Source of the DNA: CALFXN01 sp964451935
Lineage (GTDB): Bacteria; Synergistota; Synergistia; Synergistales; Aminobacteriaceae
Direction: 5' to 3'
Length of the DNA: 34,394 bases
Assembly: GCA_964451935.1 (NCBI GenBank)
Contig: CAYVKE010000019.1
Location: 1-34,394 of the forward strand
The notes under the pieces were generated by a model. It had not been told where the DNA came from, made no database searches, and saw only the letters and a list, made by a program, of their open reading frames with translations. Within the stretch, counting starts at the first letter, position 1; each line of letters starts with the position of its first letter. Positions 1-7,242 of this stretch are shown piece by piece. Made by a program: the position numbers and the translations under genes.

Positions 1-995
1 GCGTACTGCTTCTTGAATTCGCTGATGAGGTCCTTGCCCATCCGGTTGGCCATCTTGTCCCACGTGACGGCTCCGATGCGCTTGAAGAGGGGTTCGAGTT
101 CCTTGTCGGTGTAGGTGAATACCTTGATTCCGGCCTTGCGCATGAGGTCCATGTACTTCTCGTCGTCCTTTTCGGACAGGACGATGCTCTCGGCCGCGAC
201 GCGCGCCGCAGCGGCGGCGATGATCTTCTGGTCTTCGGGCTTCAGTTTCTCCCAGGTTTTCTTGCTCATCAGGTAGGATTCGCTCTCAACGAAGTAGTTC
301 GTCTGGTAGTAGTACTTGAGAACGTCCTTCAGGATCGTGTAGCAGGCCACGGGCGGAAGGCCGTTGACGCCTTCGGCGACGCCGGTCTGGAGCGCCGTGT
401 AGAGTTCGGCGTAGGGGATCGTGATCGTCCGGTAGCCGACATCTTCAGCCGCCAGTTTGAACGCGTCGATCGAGCAGACGCGAAGGAGAATGCCCTTGTC
501 CACTGCGGGGTTCGTGGGTTCGATCACGGGCTTCGTCGTTCCGATGCCGCCCATGCCCTCGACGTTGAATCCGAGGAACTTGACGCCGAGACGGCTGTGG
601 AACTCGTCCATCTTCTTCGAGAGCCAGCCTTCGGGCTTGTAGACGTCCTTGACCTGCGCGTAGCTGCTGATATACCCGTTTACGTAGGGGAGTTCGAGGC
701 GGGGATCGAACTGGCTCGGAACGGAGATGAGCGCCATGTCGACCGTCCCGCGAATCAGCTCTTCATAGACGAGAACGTAGTCTCCGACCTGGGAGGCGGG
801 GTATACCTTTATTTCTATCCGTCCGTTCGTCTTTTCCGCAACTTCCTTGGCGATGGAGTACATCGCCTGCGTGGCCTGGTGATCGATGGGGTTCTGTCCC
901 GCCAGCCGCAGTGTCATCTCGGGCGCCGCAAAGGCCGCTGTCGCAAGAACGAGCACGAAACACATCGAAACGAAGGTCTTCAGGGTTTTACTCAC
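1..995 (-). CDS. dctP: TRAP transporter solute-binding protein, DctP family (3' end cut by window)
   Basis: Periplasmic binding protein that captures a carboxylate-type substrate for a TRAP permease. I chose the GTG at 995-993 because AAGGAGTGAGG lies just upstream and a signal peptide follows at once (VSKTLKTFVSMCFVLVLATA, then AFAAPEM). The mature part has the family pattern: HQATQAMY near the start, KVYPASQVG, GTVDMALIS, then LRVCSIDAFK and PYAELYTALQTGVAEG with the typical ligand-binding region. About 331 codons are visible, so only a few residues are missing at the C-terminus. It lies 85 bases after the opine-dehydrogenase gene on the same strand and is probably the last visible gene of the grd-type operon; dctQ and dctM would be expected beyond the edge. 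The substrate is unknown; neighbours point to an opine or N-substituted amino acid. Confidence 0.9.
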   Translation of the reverse strand, partial: MSKTLKTFVSMCFVLVLATAAFAAPEMTLRLAGQNPIDHQATQAMYSIAKEVAEKTNGRIEIKVYPASQVGDYVLVYEELIRGTVDMALISVPSQFDPRLELPYVNGYISSYAQVKDVYKPEGWLSKKMDEFHSRLGVKFLGFNVEGMGGIGTTKPVIEPTNPAVDKGILLRVCSIDAFKLAAEDVGYRTITIPYAELYTALQTGVAEGVNGLPPVACYTILKDVLKYYYQTNYFVESESYLMSKKTWEKLKPEDQKIIAAAAARVAAESIVLSEKDDEKYMDLMRKAGIKVFTYTDKELEPLFKRIGAVTWDKMANRMGKDLISEFKKQY

Positions 996-1080
996 TGATC
1001 CTCACTCCTTCCAAAATGTCGTTGCCGAAAAACCGGTGCGTCCCTTCCAACGAAGCTCCCGCGTCACCTCCCCTTCCGGA

Positions 1081-2187
1081 TCATGCGCCGCGCTTTCCCG
1101 TGCGCAGATACCGCCGCAACTCTTCAACGCTCATGTTGTCGATTCCCATGCACTTCAGGCTGCGTCCCTCGTTCCACATATCCCGCTCGATGACCGCACC
1201 CTCGATCGTCGCGAACGCGTCCATGAGCGGCGTCGGAACGCCGGCCGCCTTGCCGAGCTGCGACCAGGGCACGAGCCCGTTGAGTCCGTCTTCGGTGAAG
1301 TAGCGGTTCTGGACGCTCGTGGGCCCCTTGATGTAGCACAGGCCCGGATTGCCGTTGGTCTCCTTGAACAGGTCTCCCGGCTTTTCCAGACCCGACAGAA
1401 GATGTTCGATCGTGAGCGGGTGGTAGCCGTACGCCTTGGCGACGGCGATGCGTTCGTTGTCGAGCATCTTCGTGACGCGGCAGACCGTCGGGCCGAACGC
1501 TTCCTCGTAGAGGTAGAACTCGCCCTTGGAGCGCTCGATGCGGCTGACGCTCATGATGCACGCCGGCGTGTGAATGACCGGGTTGTGGCTGTGGAACGCC
1601 GCTTCAAGAATATCCTCCACCGGGACGAAGTTGTATATCCCCTGAAGCTTGTCGATCGCCTCTTTGGTCCGCGCCGCAGGGAAGACGCCGAGCTGGAGCG
1701 GCGCGTTGATCTTGTAGACGTAGGCGTACCCCGGCTCCAGGACTCTGGCGTCGTAGGAGTTCGTGTTCGTTTCCGCGATGATGACGTCCTTCGAGACGCC
1801 CTTTTTCCGGAACGCCTCGACGAACACCAGCGTCCCGAGCGTTCCCGGAAGGAGCACGATGACCTGCCCGTCTTCGACGTAGTCCGCGAGTTCCGCGGCG
1901 ACCGCCGCATGGGCGAACGCGGGAAGGTGGCACAGGATGACGTCGACGCCCTTGACCGCTTTCGCCATGTCGGACGTGACCATGCTCACCGTCGCGACGC
2001 CCTCCGCCCTGCATCCGCCCTTGACGTCGCGCCCGAGCCGGATCTTCTTCGTCTCGTAGACGCCCTTCATATCATCGACGAATTTCGGGTCCTGGTACAG
2101 ACGGCACTCGAACCCAAGAAGGCTGAGTTCCGCCGCAGAGGACTGCCCCGCGTTTCCTCCTCCGAGAATCGCTATCTTTTGCCGCAT
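1081..2187 (-). CDS. NAD/NADP octopine/nopaline (opine) dehydrogenase family protein
   Basis: A 368-residue protein. The N-terminal Rossmann fold has the dinucleotide loop GGGNAGQSSAAE at residues 8-19 and a second strand ending in LYQDP. The C-terminal half has the octopine-dehydrogenase domain, with HSHNPVIHTPA near residue 215; the His in that motif is the expected catalytic residue of the family. Family members reversibly join or split an amino acid and a 2-oxoacid through a secondary amine using NAD(P)H. The start is supported by GGGAGG about 8 bases upstream of ATG. It sits between grdX and a TRAP binding protein on the same strand, so its substrate is probably imported by that transporter and handed on to, or received from, the GrdB/GrdE enzyme. 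The family is clear; the substrate (octopine, strombine-like or another) cannot be read from the sequence. Confidence 0.88.
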   Translation of the reverse strand: MRQKIAILGGGNAGQSSAAELSLLGFECRLYQDPKFVDDMKGVYETKKIRLGRDVKGGCRAEGVATVSMVTSDMAKAVKGVDVILCHLPAFAHAAVAAELADYVEDGQVIVLLPGTLGTLVFVEAFRKKGVSKDVIIAETNTNSYDARVLEPGYAYVYKINAPLQLGVFPAARTKEAIDKLQGIYNFVPVEDILEAAFHSHNPVIHTPACIMSVSRIERSKGEFYLYEEAFGPTVCRVTKMLDNERIAVAKAYGYHPLTIEHLLSGLEKPGDLFKETNGNPGLCYIKGPTSVQNRYFTEDGLNGLVPWSQLGKAAGVPTPLMDAFATIEGAVIERDMWNEGRSLKCMGIDNMSVEELRRYLRTGKRGA

Positions 2188-2238
2188 ACAAAAGACCTCC
2201 CATAGAATTGAAATGATATCGCCTGTTGATGACTGCCG

Positions 2239-2271
2239 CCGTCCGGCGCGGACGGGTTGAACTCCTTCAAC
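2239..2271. repeat. Tandem small hairpins between grdX and opine dehydrogenase
   Basis: Two adjacent perfect inverted repeats fill part of the 108-base gap: CCGTCCG/CGGACGG with a 3-base loop (2239-2255) and GTTGAA/TTCAAC with a 4-base loop (2256-2271). There is no T-run on the minus strand, so this is not a standard terminator. It may set mRNA stability between the genes. Confidence 0.4.
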
Positions 2272-2295
2272 GGACGTCGGCGCGTTCCGACAATT

Positions 2296-2649
2296 TCATC
2301 GAACCTCGGCGAGCGCCTCGTCCGCGAACATGGCGTCCATGAACGCGTAATCGTCCCGTGTATCCTCCGGAATCCCGCGGCCTTCGGCCTCGGCGACCCT
2401 CCGGTACGCATCGGCGAGAACCGAGAGATCGCCGGAATACGCCGTCCCGTCGGGGTCTTCCTCCATGACGACCGAACGATACGGATTCCGCAGCATCACG
2501 AGGTTTCCCGCAAGGGGCGCCGCCATCAGCCGGAACCCTTGGCCGAGCAGGGCGCACACCTCGTTCATGACATCAAGGGGAGACCCCTCCACGTACCGGA
2601 TGTTCCCGCAGCGTTCCGCGACTTTCGGATTGTTCGTGACGATCAGCAT
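2296..2649 (-). CDS. grdX: GrdX family protein
   Basis: A 117-residue soluble protein beginning MLIVTNNPKV, the recognisable opening of GrdX, a protein encoded in glycine, sarcosine and betaine reductase operons whose biochemical role is not established. It has GQGFRLMAAPLAGN and RNPYRSVV in the middle and an acidic C-terminus. The start fits AGGGAGGA about 8 bases upstream of ATG. It lies directly after grdB (gap 69 bases, containing a hairpin) and before the opine dehydrogenase. Its presence supports reading the two larger upstream genes as true Grd-type subunits. No catalytic motif can be seen. Confidence 0.85.
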   Translation of the reverse strand: MLIVTNNPKVAERCGNIRYVEGSPLDVMNEVCALLGQGFRLMAAPLAGNLVMLRNPYRSVVMEEDPDGTAYSGDLSVLADAYRRVAEAEGRGIPEDTRDDYAFMDAMFADEALAEVR

Positions 2650-2691
2650 GGACGGGTCCTCCCTTCCTCTTTTCGCTCCGCGACGACAGGG

Positions 2692-2719
2692 GCGTTCTCC
2701 GCCCGGTCGCGGAGAACGC
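2692..2719 (-). promoter_or_regulatory. Hairpin at the grdB stop codon
   Basis: A perfect 10-bp stem (GCGTTCTCCG/CGGAGAACGC) with an 8-base loop begins at the last base of the grdB stop codon. No T-run follows on the minus strand (the sequence after it is CCCCTGTCG). It is more likely a 3' mRNA stabiliser or partial attenuator separating grdEB from grdX than a full terminator. Confidence 0.5.
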
Positions 2720-4026
2720 TATTCCTTGAATACGGTCTGTTTGTCGATCTTGGTTGTGATGGCTTTGAGCGCTCGTTCGCACAGCTTCCGGCGCGCTGCG
2801 TGGTCTTCTTCGTCGTTGCCGGGCTTGCCGAGCGGGTGGGGAATCGCGATTCCGGGAATGATCCTGTTCGAACCGACCGTCAGCATGATCGGAACGATTG
2901 TGGCGATGTGAACAACGGGGATTCCTGCGGTCTTTTCTATTTCACGGACCATCGATGCGCCGCATCGGGTGCAGGTTCCTCAGGTCGATGTCAGTATGGC
3001 CGCGTCGACGCCGTCTTTCTTCAGCAGCTCTCCGATTTCGCGGCCGAAACTCTCCGCGTTGGCGACGGAGGTCGCCGTTCCGGTCGTCGTGCAGGCGTAT
3101 TCGTAGAGTTTGCCGAAGGCGCCCTCGCGCTCCAGTTTCCGCATCTCGTCGAGCGGAAGCACCCTGTCGGGATCCTCGAGCGCCCACGTCCGGTCGTAGC
3201 CGCCGTGGATGGACTCGTAGTTCTCCGGCGTAAGGTCGTCAAGCTTCGAGATGTCGTACTTTCCCCAGTTCATCGCGGACGAGACGCGGATATGGTCGGG
3301 GTTGCCCTTCGGGACGATGCCGCCCGACGAGCAGATCGCGATCTTCGCGGTCCGGATGTCCTTCACGGGAGCCGCGGGGGGGATCTTTTTGAACACGGGC
3401 ATCTCGAGTTCCGTCTGGAACGCCTCGCCGCGGAACTTCTGCAGCGCGAGGTCGACGCCCCGCTGCGCGCCGGTTTTTTCGTGGAAGAAATTCTTCCGGA
3501 TTCCCCGGTGGAAGTAGCCTTCCTCCCGGGCCGGCCCCATCGGCTCGCCGCTCATGAGCCGGAGCGCAAGGCGCGCCATCTTCGCGACGGCGTCCTTCAT
3601 CCCGCGCGCGCTGTCGACCGTCGGAACCGCGTAGACGTTCGCGCCGTAGAGTTCCCGTCCGGGGTTCTCCGAATACCACCCGGTCACGGCCGTAATGTTC
3701 AGCTCCCGCTGCGCCGCCGTGCAGATGTCGCCGCACGCCACGCCGTAGCGGCCCGCGTTGAACGCCGGTCCCGCGACGAGACAATCGGGCTTGAAAGCCT
3801 GAATGCGCTTCAGGCACTCTTCCCGCGCCTGCTCGATATGCTCCCCGTAGTAGCTGTCTCCGCAGATGACGGTTCCGACGATCTCGCACTCGTCTCCGAA
3901 GGCCTGTTTGAAGGCCGCCCCCGGTCCGAGGATCGTGTCTCTCGACTCCGACGGAATATGGGCGCTCTCTTCCCCGCCCATTCCGGCGAAAAACTGGTTG
4001 ATGTACAAAACAACGCGTTTCTTCAT
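2719..4026 (-). CDS. grdB: Glycine/sarcosine/betaine reductase component B selenoprotein (GrdB-type), UGA read as Sec
   Basis: Large substrate-specific subunit of component B, which with the pyruvoyl GrdE-type subunits cleaves an N-substituted glycine and passes a carboxymethyl group to the selenoprotein GrdA. The reading frame runs 348 residues to a TGA at 2982-2980 and continues in frame for another 86 residues to TAG. Read through, the protein is 435 residues with Sec at 349, matching the usual family length. The context is ILTST-U-GTCTRCGASMV, the GrdB active-site motif with Sec and two Cys. The N-terminus MKKRVVLYINQFFAGMGGEE and the GPAFNAGRYG motif are also typical. The start is supported by AAGGAGG 11 bases upstream. 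It lies 85 bases after grdE. A plain ORF call would split it into two genes. Whether the substrate is glycine, sarcosine, betaine or another N-alkyl glycine cannot be decided here. Confidence 0.95.
2946..2982 (-). promoter_or_regulatory. Putative bacterial SECIS element at the grdB UGA
   Basis: Just 3' of the UGA the mRNA can form CGATGC-GGC-GCATCG (2967-2953), a perfect 6-bp stem. It lies inside an outer stem GGAaCC/GGTCC (2979-2974 with 2950-2946) that has one bulged A. Position and size suit a bacterial SECIS read by SelB. The fold is inferred by eye. Confidence 0.5.
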
Positions 4027-4111
4027 GCTCTTTCAGTCCTCCTTGTCGCCGTTACGCTCTTTCCGAACACGATTCCCGCCGCGCCCGGACGTCGGGCGGG
4101 ACGGAGAGAGA

Positions 4112-5404
4112 TCAGATCCACTCGCACCCGATCTTCGAGCACCCCAGTTCGTTCGTCGAACCGATGATGGACTGGATCTCGCATACGATGCTTCCGTCGC
4201 TCCGGATCGATTTTTCGTCCCCGCCGGAAACGTTCGCGATGGCCCGGATATCCCCGATGATCTTTTTCATCGGAGGCAGCTCGACGAGTTCGTTGATGTT
4301 GCCGCAGGACACGTACGCGTTCATTTCGGGCGTCACGTCCGCCAGGCCCTGGCTCGCGCCGTTCTGCCCCGCGACTTCGTTGCCGATGACGACCGTCTTG
4401 ATTCCCGCTAGTTCCAGATTTTTCGCGTTCATGCAGATGTCCGTATCGGGGTTTCCGCACCCCTCCTCGGTGATGATGGCGACCTGCGCCCCGAGCATCT
4501 GCGCGAGCTTCACCGTGTATTCCGACGAACGGATCTTCCCGACGAGGGTCATCATCTCGGTGGTCACGATGACGCCGAGGAAGTTCAGATCCTTGCCGTG
4601 CCGCGCGCAGAGTTCCATGACAACGGGATTGTTCTGGTGGTGGAACGTGTTCTGCTTGTCGCACGCGGAGACGCAGTTGGCCGAGATCATCGCGCCGTCC
4701 ATGATTTCCTGCGGCTGGACGAGCGTCGGCAGGATCTGCTTCACGTCCACCCCGTAGAGGAACGTGTCGTGAAGCAATCCCTGGCTGATCGCCTGGCAGA
4801 CGTAGACGAACCGGGGCAGGTCGGAGCCGCATTCGGCCGCCTTGCCTTCCACGCTGTCCGCCATTTCGTACACATCCGTCCGGTCGATCGCCGCATCGCG
4901 GCACTTGTCCGCGATGTACCACGCGAGACGGATCCCCGCCTCGCGGAGCGCGGTCTCGTATTCCTTCTTCTCGACGCCCGCTGCGGGCTCTACGAGAAGG
5001 CAGACGTTGCACGTCGCCCCGTAGGGGTTGTACTCCGTCCCGGGCCCGGACATATCGACGAGCCCTTCCTGAATGCTCACGATCGGGCCCACGGTGATGA
5101 CCGCAGCCCCCTTCAGGACCAGCGTCGCGCCGTTTCCGACCGTTTCCGATCCTCCGATGAAACCGGGGAAGCACTCGCCCTTGCCTTCGAGCTTGCATCG
5201 CGGTTCGATGACATCCTTCACGGGAATGATGCGCACGCTCTCTCCGGGTCTCGCGAGATCCATATCGAGGCGCGTGAACCGCTTTTCTTCGGCCAGAAGA
5301 GACAGCGCTTCGGCCTTGTCGATGAACAGCACCCCTTCTTTCAGCCGCGTCTTTTCGCCCCACTGAACGTCCCGGACAAACGCCTGACGAAGTTCGAGCT
5401 TCAA
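4112..5404 (-). CDS. grdE: Glycine/sarcosine/betaine reductase component B alpha/beta precursor (GrdE-type, pyruvoyl)
   Basis: Proprotein that self-cleaves before an internal Cys to give two subunits, the new N-terminus becoming a pyruvoyl group that forms a Schiff base with the substrate amine. The likely cleavage site is SAN-CVSACDKQNT, with Cys at residue 244, close to the known position in the family. The N-terminal part holds GECFPGFIGGSETVGNG and MSGPGTEYNPYG; the C-terminal part holds ITEEGCGNPDTD and NEVAGQNGASQG. I chose TTG at 5404-5402: GGGAGGGA lies 6-7 bases upstream and the length becomes 430 residues, as expected. A farther upstream ATG would add 42 residues unlike the family. 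It is the first gene of the operon, followed by grdB. Sarcosine (GrdG) or betaine (GrdI) versions are not excluded. Confidence 0.93.
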   Translation of the reverse strand: MKLELRQAFVRDVQWGEKTRLKEGVLFIDKAEALSLLAEEKRFTRLDMDLARPGESVRIIPVKDVIEPRCKLEGKGECFPGFIGGSETVGNGATLVLKGAAVITVGPIVSIQEGLVDMSGPGTEYNPYGATCNVCLLVEPAAGVEKKEYETALREAGIRLAWYIADKCRDAAIDRTDVYEMADSVEGKAAECGSDLPRFVYVCQAISQGLLHDTFLYGVDVKQILPTLVQPQEIMDGAMISANCVSACDKQNTFHHQNNPVVMELCARHGKDLNFLGVIVTTEMMTLVGKIRSSEYTVKLAQMLGAQVAIITEEGCGNPDTDICMNAKNLELAGIKTVVIGNEVAGQNGASQGLADVTPEMNAYVSCGNINELVELPPMKKIIGDIRAIANVSGGDEKSIRSDGSIVCEIQSIIGSTNELGCSKIGCEWI

Positions 5405-5530
5405 ATGTATTCCCTCCCATAAGCTATCATGTTCCGAAACCCCGGATGCGACCCGCAAGGCCTTACGTGTCGCACGACTCCGAATCCGTCGCGCATGCTT
5501 CTTCTGGACTCCGCGCATACGCCCGCACAC

Positions 5531-5542
5531 AAACGATCGTTT
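5531..5542. promoter_or_regulatory. 12-bp palindrome upstream of grdE
   Basis: AAACGATCGTTT is a perfect palindrome in the leader between grdE and the divergent CdaR-type regulator. It lies downstream of the predicted minus-strand -10 box, a position suited to an operator. Function is inferred. Confidence 0.35.
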
Positions 5543-5604
5543 CGCCGCGAAAGAACGCCCTTTTGTTCATAAAAATCAAATCTGCGAATTTTTCACGCTT
5601 TATG

Positions 5605-5610
5605 ATTATA
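5605..5610 (-). promoter_or_regulatory. Predicted -10 box for the grd operon
   Basis: The minus strand reads CCGTATAATCATAAAG, a perfect TATAAT. No good TTGACA is seen at 16-18 bases upstream (best is GTGATT), which would fit a promoter needing an activator such as the divergent CdaR-type protein. It would give a leader of about 190 bases before grdE. The rest of the 600-base gap 5405-6002 is locally AT-rich and shows no convincing gene. Confidence 0.4.
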
Positions 5611-5675
5611 CGGAAGACGGAGGGCGAAATCACTGGAAAAACGGCAGAACTTTCGAGGCGTATTCCGGTTCTTTT

Positions 5676-5691
5676 TTGTGCATACGCACAA
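5676..5691. promoter_or_regulatory. TTGTGC-ATAC-GCACAA inverted repeat, possible operator
   Basis: A perfect 6+4+6 inverted repeat lies midway between grdE and the divergent regulator, just upstream of the predicted grd -10 box. A matching half-site, GCACAA, recurs at 5888-5893. A regulator or activator site is a reasonable guess; the binding protein is unknown, with the neighbouring CdaR-type protein the first candidate. Confidence 0.4.
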
Positions 5692-6002
5692 TACATAGAG
5701 CACAAAAACAGCCGCAACCGGATCCTTGTGTTCCCCCGCAGGAAATGCTACCCTTCTGCCGGAGACGGATGTTCGGCGGCATCGTCGCCGGAATGCCTTA
5801 CGGAGACTGTATTCAATCGCCTTCCGAATCCGACGGGCGCGCGGGGAAGAGACCGGAGGACGCTTCCGGGTTCCGGGTCACACATTGCACAAGGGTTAGG
5901 CAATTTTCCATTTCCATACGGCGCAATAATTTTCGGGGTTCGACGGCGCGGCGTTTTTCGTTTTACGGACAATGCCCATTATTGAAAACACGAGAGGTCC
6001 TC

Positions 6003-7232
6003 ATGAATATCCTGGAGAGTTACGCGCAGGTCATCGCGGAGACGACGCACTCGATCATCGGCTTCGATACGCTGATAACGGACGACCGGGGAACCATCAT
6101 CGGCTCGAATCATCCGGACCGCACCGGGAAGATGCACGCCCATTCGATCGTCGTCATCCGGCGCGGCATGGCGGAGAGCATCGACGACCAGAAGGCCGCC
6201 GAACTCGGCGTCCGCCCAGGCGTCTGCCTTCCCATACGGCTCGGGAACGAGATCGTCGGAACGGTCGGCATCGCGGGAAGTCCGGACGAAGTGCGGAAGT
6301 ACGGGCATCTCGTCCAGAAGGAGGCGGAGCTTTTCCTTCGCGAAAAGGCGCTTCAGGAGACGTCGCATCTCCGGGAGAGCGCGGTTTCGAACCTCATGAA
6401 CCAGGCCATATCCTTCGATCCGAAGGATATGAACGAGACCGTCCTGCTCTCGCAGGGGAAGGGGCTGGGGTACGATCTTTCCATCCCGCGGATCGTGCTT
6501 CTCGTGGACATCGTCCAGTTCGGCAGGGTCGTGGACAACGTCCGTTCCGAGGAGGAGTACGCCCACGATGCGGAGCTTCGGATCCAGACGATCAAGTCCT
6601 ACATCCTGAAGCTGCTGCGGAACATCTTCAACGAATCCCAGGATATCGTGTCGAACACCGGATCGGACAAATACCTCATCCTCATGACGATCCCCGGCCC
6701 CGCAAACGCCGTCGCGACGAAGAAGCGGGTTCACGAGAAGGCGGCCTCGGCCGAGACGACGCTCCGCGAGAAGGGGTATTCGGCGTCGATCGGAATCGGG
6801 TTCCCCGCCTTCGCTCCGGAGGAGTTCAAACGTTCCTTCCGGAGCGCATGGCGCGCCGTCAACATCGGCAGAAAGCTCAGGCGGAACACGCCGATCTTCG
6901 ACATCGGCGATTTCGAACTTGAGGATCTCCTTCTGTCCCTCAACAAGGAGGCCGCAAAGGAATACGCGGAAAAGAACCTTTCAAAGCTGTTCGACGCGCC
7001 GCAATGGAGTCCGGAACTCGAAGAAACGCTCCGGGAGTGGCTCCGCTCCCCTTCAGGCCCCGGCGAGGTCGCGCGGCGGCTCGGCGTTCACCGGAACACC
7101 CTGTCGTACCGGCTGGAGAAGATCGGCGAACTCGGTTCGTTCGATCCGAAGGACCCCTCGGATATTTTCACGCTGAAGATATCGCTGCTTCTCCGGGACC
7201 TCCATATCGAACAGCACCAGCAACGGGAGTAG
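6003..7232 (+). CDS. CdaR/PucR-family transcriptional regulator (sugar-diacid-recognition type)
   Basis: A 409-residue regulator. Residues 1-130 match the putative sugar-diacid-recognition domain of CdaR (MNILESYAQVIAETTHSIIG, DDRGTIIGSNHPDR, RPGVCLPIRLGNEIVGTVGI). A central GGDEF-like/CdaR region follows (IPRIVLLVDI, GSDKYLILM, ASIGIGFPA). The C-terminus has the PucR-type helix-turn-helix (GEVARRLGVHRNTLSYRLEKI). The start follows GAGAGGTCCTC. It diverges from grdE across a 600-base region with palindromes and is the obvious candidate to sense the module's substrate and activate the grd operon. It converges with the histidine kinase gene, leaving only 10 bases between their stops, and no terminator is visible there. 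Confidence 0.88.
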   Translation: MNILESYAQVIAETTHSIIGFDTLITDDRGTIIGSNHPDRTGKMHAHSIVVIRRGMAESIDDQKAAELGVRPGVCLPIRLGNEIVGTVGIAGSPDEVRKYGHLVQKEAELFLREKALQETSHLRESAVSNLMNQAISFDPKDMNETVLLSQGKGLGYDLSIPRIVLLVDIVQFGRVVDNVRSEEEYAHDAELRIQTIKSYILKLLRNIFNESQDIVSNTGSDKYLILMTIPGPANAVATKKRVHEKAASAETTLREKGYSASIGIGFPAFAPEEFKRSFRSAWRAVNIGRKLRRNTPIFDIGDFELEDLLLSLNKEAAKEYAEKNLSKLFDAPQWSPELEETLREWLRSPSGPGEVARRLGVHRNTLSYRLEKIGELGSFDPKDPSDIFTLKISLLLRDLHIEQHQQRE

Positions 7233-7242
7233 CGCCCGCGCC

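Noticed and set aside
2719..2952. Separate 77-residue gene after a grdB stop, or grdB as a pseudogene
   Set aside because: The TGA is at the family Sec position, the downstream frame is the conserved GrdB C-terminus, and the joined length is normal.
886..4167. Long plus-strand open frames opposite opine dehydrogenase and grdB
   Set aside because: They are Arg/Asp/Val-rich antisense frames typical of high-GC DNA, have no recognisable domain and overlap clear genes on the other strand.
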